Position numbers and translations under genes: made by a program
Origin: Diaphorobacter ruginosibacter
Lineage (GTDB): Bacteria > Pseudomonadota > Gammaproteobacteria > Burkholderiales > Burkholderiaceae_C
Length of the DNA: 64,000 bases
Assembly: GCF_014395975.1 (NCBI RefSeq)
Contig: NZ_CP060714.1
Span: forward strand, 4,340,001 to 4,404,000
Direction of reading: 5' to 3'
Notes under the pieces: generated by a model
Told to the model about the DNA's origin: nothing
The model's input: the letters and a program-made list of their open reading frames with translations, nothing else
The model's database searches: none
Shown here: positions 27,500 to 37,744 of the stretch, piece by piece
How the letters are laid out: every line of letters begins with the position of its first letter
Numbering within the stretch: position 1 is the stretch's first letter

Positions 27500-28735
27500 A
27501 TGACCGCCACGGCCCCTGCCCTGATCCGCGCCCACTGGTTCGACGGCATGAGCAGCCAGCCCCGCAGGGTGCTGGTGAGCCTCGAGCCCGCCGGGCGAAG
27601 CGGCCCCGCGCTGCTGATGCATTCGCTGCAATCGCCCGGCTCGCAGCCCCGGCGCTATGCGCACAAGGACATCACCTGGCCCGAGCGCTGGAGCGCCCGG
27701 CGCATGCCCGAGCGGCTGGTGCTCGACCTGAACGACGGCGGCAGCCTGGAGATCCTCGACACCAGGGGCTGGCAGCAGGCCCTGGAACAGGGCGGTTTCC
27801 GGCCCGGCCTGGCCCAGCGCATGCAGACGCGTTGGCCGGTGTTTCTGGGGGTGTTCGTTGTGGCCGCGATCGGCATGGGCCTGTTCTACCGCTACGGAAC
27901 ACCCTGGGCAGCCACCCAGATCACGCGCTTCGTTCCCCTGCACTGGGAAACCGCGCTGTCGCAGGAGGCCATCGCGCAGATGGACGAGGGCATGCTCAAG
28001 CCCAGCAAGCTGGCCAGGGAGCGGCAGGCGCAATTGCGCGGCGAATTCGAATCGCTGCTGGCAAAGATGCCGCCGTCGCTCATGCGCTACCACGGCTACG
28101 CGCCGCAGTACACGCTGCATTTCCGCCGCGGCATGGGTGCCAACGCATTTGCGCTGCCCGGGGGCGCGATCGTCCTGACCGACGGCCTCGTCGAAACGGC
28201 AAGCCGCAAGAAGATCGGCGACGACGCCATCATCGGCGTGCTGGCCCACGAGATCGGACATGTCGCGCACCGCCACACCACGCGCATGGTGGTCGAGCAG
28301 GGAGTTCTGCAGACCGGCCTCGGCCTCGCACTGGGCGACGTGTCATCCATCGTCTCGATGGGCAGCACCATGCTGACGGGCCTGGCCTACCAACGCGACC
28401 ACGAACGCGAGGCCGACTGCTTCGCGATAGCGGTGCTTCAAGGCTCCGGCCTCTCCACCGCACCCATGGGCGCGTTGCTGCTGGCCATGGCCAGCGACCG
28501 CAAAAACGAGGGCAAGGACGAGGGTAACGAGAAGGACGGCAAGAGCGGCGATGCCGCACCGCAGCCGCCCGCATCCTCCGCCAGCACCGCGGCACAGTCC
28601 GGGGACAACAAGAGCGCCGACATCACGATCGGTGACGAAGGCGTGTTTTCGCTGCTCAGCACCCACCCCGAGACGGTGGCCAGGGCCCGGCAGCTCAAAG
28701 AGGGCAGATCGCCGCATTGCCCGGCAGAAAGATAA
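27500..28735 (+). CDS. M48 family membrane-associated metallopeptidase
   Basis: Zinc peptidase of 411 residues. The N-terminal ~110 residues are soluble, one membrane segment lies at about 113-132, and the M48 catalytic domain follows with HEIGHVAHRH (zinc His residues and general-base Glu) and the third ligand in HEREAD. A low-complexity insert rich in Lys, Glu, Gly, Ala and Ser (about 335-375) interrupts the C-terminal part. It probably degrades misfolded envelope proteins, by analogy with BepA/LoiP/HtpX relatives. It is the second gene after the DUF898 protein and converges on rnpB. Confidence 0.9.
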   Translation: MTATAPALIRAHWFDGMSSQPRRVLVSLEPAGRSGPALLMHSLQSPGSQPRRYAHKDITWPERWSARRMPERLVLDLNDGGSLEILDTRGWQQALEQGGFRPGLAQRMQTRWPVFLGVFVVAAIGMGLFYRYGTPWAATQITRFVPLHWETALSQEAIAQMDEGMLKPSKLARERQAQLRGEFESLLAKMPPSLMRYHGYAPQYTLHFRRGMGANAFALPGGAIVLTDGLVETASRKKIGDDAIIGVLAHEIGHVAHRHTTRMVVEQGVLQTGLGLALGDVSSIVSMGSTMLTGLAYQRDHEREADCFAIAVLQGSGLSTAPMGALLLAMASDRKNEGKDEGNEKDGKSGDAAPQPPASSASTAAQSGDNKSADITIGDEGVFSLLSTHPETVARARQLKEGRSPHCPAER

Positions 28736-28830
28736 AGATTCTCGCGGTACGCCGGGATGATCGCGAGGCTTTCAGAACGACAGCCTGAGCAGCGCGCGCC
28801 CGGTATCCCGCGAAGAAACGAAAATAAAGT

Positions 28831-29226
28831 GTGAAGCCCGCCGATAAGCCGGATTCTGTGCACCGTGGTCGCCCACGGCGTGACCGCCATTAATCTGGGC
28901 CGGGTGTCGCCACCACGGCTCAATGCTACCTACCCGCCAACTCTGCGGAACCACATCAACGCTGGCCTACTTGGTATTGCTGCGCGTAGAGATTGCCCGT
29001 TTCACCCAAGGCGGCTCCGCCGCTTCGGGTGGCCATGTCATTGCAGGCTTGCGCCTGGATGTCATGGAACACCCGGAATACGGGGATCGCCTTGACTCGT
29101 CTCTGTTGCTCTGATCCTCACCTCACGGTGGGCAGCCGTTAGCTGCTACGCTGTCCTGTGCAGTCCGGACGTTCCTCCAGTGCGGCCTTTCGGCACTAGC
29201 ACCAGCGGCGGTCTGGCGTGCTTCAC
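28831..29226 (-). ncRNA. rnpB: RNase P RNA, bacterial type A
   Basis: Catalytic RNA of RNase P, which trims tRNA 5' ends. The minus strand begins GUGAAGC and ends GCUUCAC, forming helix P1. The 3' part contains the hallmark AGAATCCGGCTTATCGGCG, and the 5' part has GGAGGAACGTCCGGAC, the conserved core near P4. The length, about 396 nt, suits type A. End coordinates are set by the P1 pairing and may be off by a few bases. Confidence 0.95.
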
Positions 29227-29233
29227 GGGCATG

Positions 29234-29239
29234 ATTATC
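29234..29239 (-). promoter_or_regulatory. -10 element of the rnpB promoter
   Basis: On the minus strand GATAAT lies 7 bp upstream of the inferred 5' end of rnpB, the right distance for a sigma70 -10. No good -35 is evident 16-18 bp upstream. Confidence 0.45.
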
Positions 29240-29284
29240 TCGCGTTTGGAGTGACATGCCGGCCGTCAGGGAATCGCGGCCCGG

Positions 29285-30106
29285 TCAGACGGAGGACGCG
29301 CCCATCAGGACCTCCTTGCGGAACTGGTCGGGCGACATGCCGGCCTCGCGCTGAAACATCGCGATGAACGCCGAGGCGGTGCTGAATCCCAGGTCCATCG
29401 CGATGGCCTGCACGGAGGCCCCGTGCTCGAGAGAATCCACCGCCCGCAGGTACCGCAGCCGCTGCCGCCATTCCCCCAGGCTCATGCCCAGTTCCTGCTG
29501 GCAGTGCCGCGCCAGCGTGCGCTCGGTCATGAACACCCGGCCGGCGAGCTGCGCGACCGAACCGCGGTGCCCGGGCTCCATCCGCAATGCATCCAGGATG
29601 CTCTGCAGTGCGGGCGTCTGCGCCTCGGGCAGATAGCTTCCCTGCACCTGGCTGCAGCGCATCTGGTCGAGCAGCACCTGCGCGAGCCGCAGGTCCTCGG
29701 GCGACGAGGGCAGATCCACTCCGCGCTGGTTGAAGTCCGCCAGAATGCTCTTGACGATCGGCCCGATCGTCAGCAGGCAGGTCTGGCGGGGCAGGTCCTC
29801 GCAGAGCTCGGGCTGGATGTAGAACGCGCGGTACACCGCCGCCTGCTGCATGTAGCAGCTGTGCTCCACTCCCGGTGGAATCCAGATGCCGTACTGCGGC
29901 GGCGCCACGAAGCGCGCGTCGGCCGTCTCCATGCTGATCGTGCCGTGCGGGGTGTAGTTCAGGTGCCCCAGCCGGTGGCTGTGCGCATCGGCCCAGGTGC
30001 CCGCCCCATATTCGTCATAGCGCACGTAGAACGGCGCGGTGATCCCGTCCACCTTGACGGGAACGAGCTTGGTCTGGCGGGGCCGTGCGGCACGGATCGA
30101 GGTCAT
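29285..30106 (-). CDS. AraC-family transcriptional regulator
   Basis: One-component regulator of 273 residues. The N-terminal cupin-like ligand domain (about 20-110: HSHRLGHLNYTPHGTISMET, WIPPGVEHSC) is followed by the double helix-turn-helix (about 180-265: VAQLAGRVFMTERTLARHCQQELGMSLGEW and VQAIAMDLGFSTASAFIAMFQREAGMSP). It is transcribed divergently from the EamA transporter across about 80 bp, so it likely controls that exporter. Confidence 0.92.
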   Translation of the reverse strand: MTSIRAARPRQTKLVPVKVDGITAPFYVRYDEYGAGTWADAHSHRLGHLNYTPHGTISMETADARFVAPPQYGIWIPPGVEHSCYMQQAAVYRAFYIQPELCEDLPRQTCLLTIGPIVKSILADFNQRGVDLPSSPEDLRLAQVLLDQMRCSQVQGSYLPEAQTPALQSILDALRMEPGHRGSVAQLAGRVFMTERTLARHCQQELGMSLGEWRQRLRYLRAVDSLEHGASVQAIAMDLGFSTASAFIAMFQREAGMSPDQFRKEVLMGASSV

Positions 30107-30186
30107 GAGGATTTCGTCCCAATCAAGGTATGAAATGTCCGAAAACAGATATGCAGCTTGAAGCCGCCAAGCGCATCATAACGAGC

Positions 30187-31122
30187 ATGAATTACCTCTT
30201 TCCCTTGATGGCCGTGCTGATCTGGTCGGTCAACACCGTGGTCAGCAAGCAGGCCGCAACCAGCATCCACCCGGCGGAAATCGGCTTCCTCCGGTGGCTG
30301 GTCGCCGCCGTGCTGCTGACACCCATGCTCCTTCCCGGCGTGATCCGCAACTGGAAGAGCATCCGTCCCCAATTGCCGCGCATCCTGGTGCTCGGCATGC
30401 TGGGCATGGTCATCTACCAGACGCTTGCCTACTTCGCCGCGGGCTTCACCACCGCCACGCACATGGGCATCATCCTGTGCCTGTCACCGCTGATGGTGCT
30501 GGCGATTTCGGTGGGCGTGCTCGGCCAGCCGCTGACCTGGGGCGGTGCGCTGGGCAGCCTGATCGCGCTGGCCGGCGTGGTCCACGTGGTCACCAACGGC
30601 GAGCCGCAAGTGCTTTTCGCCCAGGGTTTCAACCGCGGTGACGTGCTGATGATCGTCGCGGCGCTGGCCTATGCGATCTACAACATCCTGCTCAAGCGCT
30701 GGCGCATGTCGCCCGCGATCCCCACCTTCCAGCTGCTGTACCTGCAGATGCTGGTGGCCGTGGTCGCACAGCTTCCCGTCTATCTGGCCAGCGAAAAGAC
30801 CGGCATCAATGCGGACAACTGGGCGCTCGTGGCCTTTGCCGGAACCATGGCCTCGATTGCCGCACCCGCGCTTTGGATGACGGCCGTCTCGCGCCTGGGG
30901 CCCAACCGGTCGAGCATCTTCTTCAATCTCACCCCGATCAGCACGGCCATCGTCGCGTCGCTGTGGCTCGACGAGCACCTGCACGCCTACCACTGGGTGG
31001 GCGGCGCGCTCACGATCGCCGGCGTGGTGCTTGCCGAAAAGTGGATCACCCCGCTCTCCCGCACGAGGAAAGCCACGGGCAGCAGCATGGCGGCGCGCCC
31101 CGGGAACATGGACACCCCCTGA
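30187..31122 (+). CDS. EamA-family (DMT superfamily) membrane transporter
   Basis: Ten-helix drug/metabolite exporter of 311 residues, with two EamA repeats (about 5-135 and 150-285). The N-terminus MNYLFPLMAVLIWSVNTVVSKQA is typical, so ATG 30187 was chosen; an in-frame ATG at 30130 would leave only 23 bp to the divergent regulator. The C-terminal repeat has LGPNRSSIFFNLTPI. The substrate is unknown; amino acids or their analogues are common in the family. Probably regulated by the adjacent AraC protein. Confidence 0.9.
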   Translation: MNYLFPLMAVLIWSVNTVVSKQAATSIHPAEIGFLRWLVAAVLLTPMLLPGVIRNWKSIRPQLPRILVLGMLGMVIYQTLAYFAAGFTTATHMGIILCLSPLMVLAISVGVLGQPLTWGGALGSLIALAGVVHVVTNGEPQVLFAQGFNRGDVLMIVAALAYAIYNILLKRWRMSPAIPTFQLLYLQMLVAVVAQLPVYLASEKTGINADNWALVAFAGTMASIAAPALWMTAVSRLGPNRSSIFFNLTPISTAIVASLWLDEHLHAYHWVGGALTIAGVVLAEKWITPLSRTRKATGSSMAARPGNMDTP

Positions 31123-31208
31123 GCCGGGCAGGCATCAGGTGGACCACAGGTGGGCCAGCAAAGGCTGCATATCCATATACCGATAAGTGAGAACAACTAG
31201 GACACAAT

Positions 31209-31233
31209 GGGCCGTTACCGTCGGTGACGGTCC
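31209..31233 (+). promoter_or_regulatory. Strong hairpin in the leader of the cysteine synthase gene
   Basis: An 11-bp stem (9 Watson-Crick pairs and two G-U) closed by a 3-nt loop, 47 bp before the ATG. The U-rich stretch CTCTTTTT starts about 10 nt after it, too far for a standard terminator. A six-codon frame (MGRYRR, ATG 31207) with an AGGA upstream runs through it. Confidence 0.5.
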
Positions 31234-31280
31234 ATTCAAAGCCCTCTTTTTGTTCCATTCATCGTTGCTGGAGACTTCCC

Positions 31281-32198
31281 ATGAAATTCGACAACATCCT
31301 GCAGACCATCGGCAACACGCCCGTCGTGCGCATCAACCGCCTGTTCGGCGCCAGCGCCAACGTCTGGGTCAAGGCCGAACGAAGCAACCCCGGCGGCTCG
31401 ATCAAGGACCGCATCGCCCTGGCCATGGTGGAGGATGCCGAGCAGCGCGGCACGCTCAAGCCGGGTGGCACCATCATCGAGCCGACCTCCGGCAACACCG
31501 GCATCGGCCTCGCGCTGGTGGCGGCGGTCAAGGGCTACAAGCTGGTGCTGGTGATGCCCGAGAGCATGTCCATCGAGCGCCGCCGCCTCATGCTGGCCTA
31601 TGGTGCGACCTTTGACCTCACGCCCAAGGAGAAGGGCATGAAGGGCGCAATCGCACGTGCCCAGGAACTGGCCGCCACGACGCCCGGCGCGTGGATTCCG
31701 CAGCAGTTCGAGAACCCTGCCAACATCGAGGTGCACGTGCGGACCACGGCGCAGGAAATCCTCGCCGACTTCCCCGACGGACTCGATGCGGTCATCACCG
31801 GCGTGGGCACGGGCGGCCACCTGACCGGCGTGGCGCGCGTGCTCAAAGGCAAGTTCCCGCAGCTCAAGGTCTACGCCGTCGAGCCCGTGGCATCGCCGGT
31901 GATCAGCGGCGGCCAGCCCGCACCGCATCCGATCCAGGGCATCGGCGCGGGCTTCATCCCCAAGAACCTCGACACCTCGCTGCTCGACGGCGTGATCCAG
32001 GTCGACGCCGAACCCGCGCGTGAGTACGCCCGCCGTTCGGCACGGGAGGAAGGCCTGCTGGTGGGCATCTCCTCCGGCGCGACACTGGCCGCCATCGCAC
32101 AGAAGCTGCCCGAGCTGCCTGCCGGCGCCCGCGTGCTGGGCTTCAACTACGACACGGGCGAGCGTTATCTGTCGGTGGACGGATTCCTGCCAAGCTGA
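31281..32198 (+). CDS. cysK: Cysteine synthase (O-acetylserine sulfhydrylase)
   Basis: PLP enzyme making cysteine from O-acetylserine and sulfide. It has 305 residues. The PLP lysine is in NPGGSIKDRIA, the phosphate/substrate loop in EPTSGNTGIGLA, and a second glycine loop in GVGTGGHLTGV. MSIERRRLMLAYGA and KGMKGAIARA favour CysK over CysM. ATG 31281 was chosen (GGAGA nine bases upstream); an in-frame upstream start reads through the leader hairpin. A long terminator hairpin follows. Confidence 0.94.
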   Translation: MKFDNILQTIGNTPVVRINRLFGASANVWVKAERSNPGGSIKDRIALAMVEDAEQRGTLKPGGTIIEPTSGNTGIGLALVAAVKGYKLVLVMPESMSIERRRLMLAYGATFDLTPKEKGMKGAIARAQELAATTPGAWIPQQFENPANIEVHVRTTAQEILADFPDGLDAVITGVGTGGHLTGVARVLKGKFPQLKVYAVEPVASPVISGGQPAPHPIQGIGAGFIPKNLDTSLLDGVIQVDAEPAREYARRSAREEGLLVGISSGATLAAIAQKLPELPAGARVLGFNYDTGERYLSVDGFLPS

Positions 32199-32221
32199 CC
32201 GCCCGGAGCCCCAGGCCCGGT

Positions 32222-32269
32222 GAACAACGCCCGTCCGGCGGCTGCGAAGCCGCTGGACGGGCGTTGTTC
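32222..32269. terminator. Long perfect-type hairpin terminator after cysK
   Basis: About 22-bp inverted repeat (arms GAACAACGCCCGTCCGGCGG and its complement with one mismatch) around a GCGA tetraloop, 24 bp past the cysK stop. It could act in both directions. Confidence 0.8.
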
Positions 32270-32374
32270 CTTGGCGGCGTGCCTGCCCCGTTCCGGCGCG
32301 GCCTGCTTGCGCTCACTTCCGCTACGATGGTCCCCGGGGCCTGCCGGACGAACGGCGGCAGCCCCGCATGCAAG

Positions 32375-33847
<1,473 letters not shown>

Positions 33848-33927
33848 AAGCGTGAAAAGCGGTCCATCGGATAAAATCCCGTCCCCCATCCACCTGCCCA
33901 GCCCGATCGATACGGGCCACCCGCACG

Positions 33928-35670
33928 ATGATCCGCATCTCCGAAATCAAGCTGCCGCTGGCAGCATTGCCCGCTGGCGAATACGACGCCGACACCCACC
34001 CCGAGGCCGCGCTGCGCGAGCAGGTCGCGCAGACGCTGCAGATCGCGCCCGCCGAGATCGCCGCGCTGCAGGTCTTCAAGCGCAGCTTCGACGCACGCAA
34101 GGTGGAACTCATGGCGGTCTACATCGTCGATGTGGATCTCGCCGATCCGTCGAAGGAGGCCGCACTGCTGGCCGCCAACGAGAAGCATCCGCACATCCAC
34201 GCCACGCCCGACATGCGCTGGAAGCCCGTGGGCCAGGCTCCTTCCGGCTTGCAGGAGCGCCCGGTGGTGATCGGCTTCGGCCCCTGCGGCATCTTTGCCG
34301 CCCTGGTGCTCGCGCAGATGGGATTCAAGCCCATCGTGCTGGAGCGCGGCCGCCAGGTGCGCGAGCGAACCAAGGACACCTGGGGCCTGTGGCGCAAGCG
34401 TGTTCTCACGCCCGAGTCGAACGTGCAGTTCGGCGAAGGCGGTGCGGGCACGTTCTCCGACGGCAAGCTCTACAGCCAGATCAAGGACCCGCGCCATCTC
34501 GGCCGCAAGGTGATGGAGGAATTCGTCCAGGCCGGCGCACCCGCCGAAATCCTGTACACCGCACATCCGCACATCGGCACGTTCAAGCTCGTGAAGGTGG
34601 TGGAGACGCTGCGCGAGCAGATCATCGCGCTGGGCGGCGAGGTGCGCTTCGGCCAGCGCGTGAGCGACGTGCACGTCGAGTCCGACGCAGAGGGCGAGCG
34701 CCGCGTGACGGGCCTCACCGTGGTCGACCTGGAGACGGGCAAGGAGAGCTTCCAGCCCGCATCCAACGTGGTGATCGCCCTCGGCCACAGCTCCCGCGAT
34801 ACCTTCGCCATGCTGTATGAGCGCGGCGTCTCCATGGTGGCCAAGCCATTCTCGATCGGTGTGCGCATCGAGCATCCGCAAAGCGTGATCGACCGTGCGC
34901 GCTGGGGCAAGCATGCCGGCCACCCGCTGCTTGGCGCCGCGGACTACAAGCTCGTGCACCATGCCGCCAACGGCCGCGCTGTGTACAGCTTCTGCATGTG
35001 CCCGGGCGGCACCGTGGTCGCCGCGACCAGCGAACCCGAACGTGTGGTGACCAACGGCATGAGCCAGTACTCGCGCGCCGAACGCAATGCGAATGCAGGC
35101 ATGGTGGTGGCCATCGACGAGAGCGACTTTCCCCGCGACGCGGCCTCGTTCGAGAAGTACCTCGGCAAATCCTACGGTGTGGAAAACATCAAGGCAGGCG
35201 AGACCCATCCGCTGGCCGGCATCGTGCTGCAGCGGCAGCTGGAGTCGAACGCCTACGTGGTGGGCGGCAGCGACTACAGTGCGCCGGGCCAGCTCGTGGG
35301 CGACTTCCTCAAGCGCCGCCCGTCCAAGGCGCTGGCGAGCGTGCAGCCCTCCTACAAGCCCGGCGTGCATCTCACCGAGATCGACAAGGCCCTGCCCGCA
35401 TTCGCCGTCGAGGCCATGCGCGAGGCCCTGCCCGTCTTCGGCCGCAAGATCCGGGGCTACGACATGCCCGATGCCGTGATGACCGGCGTGGAAACGCGCA
35501 CCTCGTCGCCGCTGCGCATCGGCCGTGGCGACGACCTGCAGAGCCTGAACACGCGCGGCCTTTATCCGGCCGGTGAAGGCGCAGGCTATGCGGGCGGCAT
35601 CCTCTCCGCGGGTGTCGATGGCATCAAGGTCGGCGAAGCCGTGGCGCGACAGATGCTGGGGCTCGGCTGA
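33928..35670 (+). CDS. FAD-dependent dehydrogenase, COG2509 type
   Basis: Soluble flavoprotein of 580 residues. An N-terminal domain of about 110 residues precedes the FAD Rossmann motif VIGFGPCGIFAALVLAQMG (about 113-131) and a VQFGEGGAGTFSDGKLYSQ segment that typifies the family. The C-terminal FAD closure TRGLYPAGEGAGYAGGILSAGVDGIK is intact. The reaction is unknown. It stands alone, convergent with the CoA-transferase gene 9 bp away. Confidence 0.9.
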   Translation: MIRISEIKLPLAALPAGEYDADTHPEAALREQVAQTLQIAPAEIAALQVFKRSFDARKVELMAVYIVDVDLADPSKEAALLAANEKHPHIHATPDMRWKPVGQAPSGLQERPVVIGFGPCGIFAALVLAQMGFKPIVLERGRQVRERTKDTWGLWRKRVLTPESNVQFGEGGAGTFSDGKLYSQIKDPRHLGRKVMEEFVQAGAPAEILYTAHPHIGTFKLVKVVETLREQIIALGGEVRFGQRVSDVHVESDAEGERRVTGLTVVDLETGKESFQPASNVVIALGHSSRDTFAMLYERGVSMVAKPFSIGVRIEHPQSVIDRARWGKHAGHPLLGAADYKLVHHAANGRAVYSFCMCPGGTVVAATSEPERVVTNGMSQYSRAERNANAGMVVAIDESDFPRDAASFEKYLGKSYGVENIKAGETHPLAGIVLQRQLESNAYVVGGSDYSAPGQLVGDFLKRRPSKALASVQPSYKPGVHLTEIDKALPAFAVEAMREALPVFGRKIRGYDMPDAVMTGVETRTSSPLRIGRGDDLQSLNTRGLYPAGEGAGYAGGILSAGVDGIKVGEAVARQMLGLG

Positions 35671-35679
35671 TCGCGGCCT

Positions 35680-36918
35680 TCAGTCGGGCAGCGTCAGGAC
35701 GCCCTTGTCGCGCAGCGCCTGCAGTTGCGCGTCGTCCATGTACAGCAATCGGGTGAGCATCTCGCGCGTGCCCTCGCCCAGTGTCGGCGGTGCATGGCGG
35801 ATCGGCAGGCGCCTGCCGTCCATGCGCACGGGCGGCGCAAACACGGGCGTGGTGCCGGCCACGGGGTGCGGCAGATCCTGCACGAGCCGGCTGCGGCGGG
35901 TGCGCTCCCCGGTCAAGGCTTCGTGCAGGCCCTTCACCTGCCCGCAGGGAATGCCCGCCCGCGTCAGGCGCTCGAGCAGCACATCGCGCGGAAACTGCGC
36001 CAGCGCGTTCGTGATCACCGGAATCAATTCTTTCCGGTTCTTCGCGCGCTCCACGTTGGTGCTGAAGCGCGGGTCTTCCACCACGTCGGGACGCTCGAGC
36101 ACGACACGGCAGAGCTTGTCGAACTGGGCATTGTTGCCTACCGTGATGATGAACGGCCCGTCGGCCGCCTCGTACATGCCGTAGGGAACGATGGAGGGGT
36201 GTGCGTTGCCATAACGCTGCGGGTCATGCCCGAGTTCGAGCGCATCGAGACCGTAATACCCCGTGACCATGATGCCGTGGTCATAGAGCGCCAGTTCGAT
36301 GAAGCGTCCTCGCCCGGTACGCTCGCGGCGGAACAGTGCCGCAAGGACGGCCTGCGCTGCAGACATGCCCGTCATCAGGTCGACCACGGCCACCCCGAAC
36401 TTCAGCGGCGGATCGCCCGCACAGCCATTGAGCGCCATGAGCCCCGCTTCCCCCTGGATCACCAGGTCGTATCCCGGGCGGGTGGCCTCGGGCCCGCTGC
36501 TGTCATAGCCCGCCACGGCGCAGTACACGAGATCGGGCTTCAGGGCCTTCAACTGCTCGTAGCCCAGCCCCATCTTCTCGGCGCCGCCTGTCTTGAAGTT
36601 GTGGATGAGCACGTCCACCTGCGGCAGCAGCTCATGGATGATGGCGAGCGCCTCGGGGGTCTGCAGGTCCAGCGTGATCGAGCGCTTGTTGCGGTTCATG
36701 CTGTTGTAGTAGGTGGTCTCGGTCTTGCCGATGCGCATGCCCCAGTCGCGCGTATCGTCACCGCGCACGGGGTGCTCCACCTTGATCACTTCCGCGCCAT
36801 AGTCGGCCAGCACCTGGCCGCACAACGGCCCCGCGAACACGCGCGAGAGGTCCAGCACGCGCACGCCTTCGAGCGGCAAATCCATCTTCAAAGCATCCTC
36901 GCGATCCGACTGCGCCAT
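35680..36918 (-). CDS. CaiB/BaiF family (class III) CoA-transferase
   Basis: Cytoplasmic enzyme of 412 residues moving CoA between carboxylic acids. The N-terminus LEGVRVLDLSRVFAGPLCGQVLADYGAEVIKVE is diagnostic, and the catalytic Asp is expected in RPGYDLVIQGEAGLM. The start at 36918 (MAQSDRED) has GGAG upstream; a Met 12 codons later is an alternative. Acyl substrates cannot be told from sequence, and no pathway partner is adjacent. Confidence 0.92.
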   Translation of the reverse strand: MAQSDREDALKMDLPLEGVRVLDLSRVFAGPLCGQVLADYGAEVIKVEHPVRGDDTRDWGMRIGKTETTYYNSMNRNKRSITLDLQTPEALAIIHELLPQVDVLIHNFKTGGAEKMGLGYEQLKALKPDLVYCAVAGYDSSGPEATRPGYDLVIQGEAGLMALNGCAGDPPLKFGVAVVDLMTGMSAAQAVLAALFRRERTGRGRFIELALYDHGIMVTGYYGLDALELGHDPQRYGNAHPSIVPYGMYEAADGPFIITVGNNAQFDKLCRVVLERPDVVEDPRFSTNVERAKNRKELIPVITNALAQFPRDVLLERLTRAGIPCGQVKGLHEALTGERTRRSRLVQDLPHPVAGTTPVFAPPVRMDGRRLPIRHAPPTLGEGTREMLTRLLYMDDAQLQALRDKGVLTLPD

Positions 36919-37124
36919 GGAAACACTCCTTGAGATATCAGCCCTCAGCTCCGCGACAAGCCTGCCCGGCGGCTTCAGGCGAGACAAGTGTAGCGAGTGA
37001 CGCCGGAACACCTTCCCCGTGGCCGATCGATCACGGACTCGCGCGGGCCCCGCACGGGAATGCGCGCGAAAAACTGCGCGGAAATGGCAGGTCACGGACA
37101 ATACGCGGTTGCCCCCGCGCACCC

Positions 37125-37709
37125 ATGTCCAACGAACTCCCTCTTGCCAGCCGCACCATGCCGACGCCGCCCTCTCCCCATGCCGACTTCAGCACGCCCA
37201 GCGCCACACGCATGCTGCTCGGCGTGCTTGCCATGGCGCTGGTCGTGCTCGCGTCCAACATCCTTGTTCAATACCCGATCAACGACTGGCTGACCTGGGG
37301 CGCCATCTCCTATCCGGTGGCCTACCTCGTCAGCGACCTGATCAACCGCAGCCACGGGCCTGTCCCCGCGCGCCGCGTGGCCTGGGTGGGCTTCGCGGTC
37401 GCCGTCGCAGCCTCCCTGCTGCTGGCGCCGCCGCGCATCGCAATAGCCTCGGGGGCGGCGTTCATTCTTTCGCAGCTCTTCGACATCAGCGTATTCCACC
37501 GCCTGCGCCAGGGACTCTGGTGGAAGGCCCCGCTCATCGCCACCATCCTGGCGGCCATCCTCGACACCTTCGTGTTCTGGAGCATCGCCTTCGCGGGTGG
37601 CAGCGACCCATGGTTCACCTGGGCGCTCGGCGACCTCGGTGTGAAGCTGACGATGGGGCTGCTGTTGCTGCTGCCGTTCCGGCTGCTGACCTGGCGAAGC
37701 GTGCACTGA
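37125..37709 (+). CDS. VUT/DUF165 family membrane protein (YhhQ-like, queuosine precursor transporter)
   Basis: Membrane protein of 194 residues with about six helices. The segment ISYPVAYLVSDLINRSHGP and the later FILSQLFDISVFHRLRQGLWWKAPLIATILAAILDTFVFWSIAFAG are characteristic of the YhhQ family, which imports 7-cyano/aminomethyl-7-deazaguanine for tRNA queuosine. The start is uncertain: ATG 37125 or ATG 37158, neither with a clear ribosome-binding site. It converges on the aldo/keto reductase. Confidence 0.85.
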   Translation: MSNELPLASRTMPTPPSPHADFSTPSATRMLLGVLAMALVVLASNILVQYPINDWLTWGAISYPVAYLVSDLINRSHGPVPARRVAWVGFAVAVAASLLLAPPRIAIASGAAFILSQLFDISVFHRLRQGLWWKAPLIATILAAILDTFVFWSIAFAGGSDPWFTWALGDLGVKLTMGLLLLLPFRLLTWRSVH

Positions 37710-37744
37710 CGCCCCGAGGCGCAGAACCAGGCGCCGGGGGCTCG

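Noticed and set aside
25745..28276. Minus-strand open frame of 843 codons
   Set aside because: Antisense to the DUF898 and M48 peptidase genes, both of which have clear motifs; low-complexity product.
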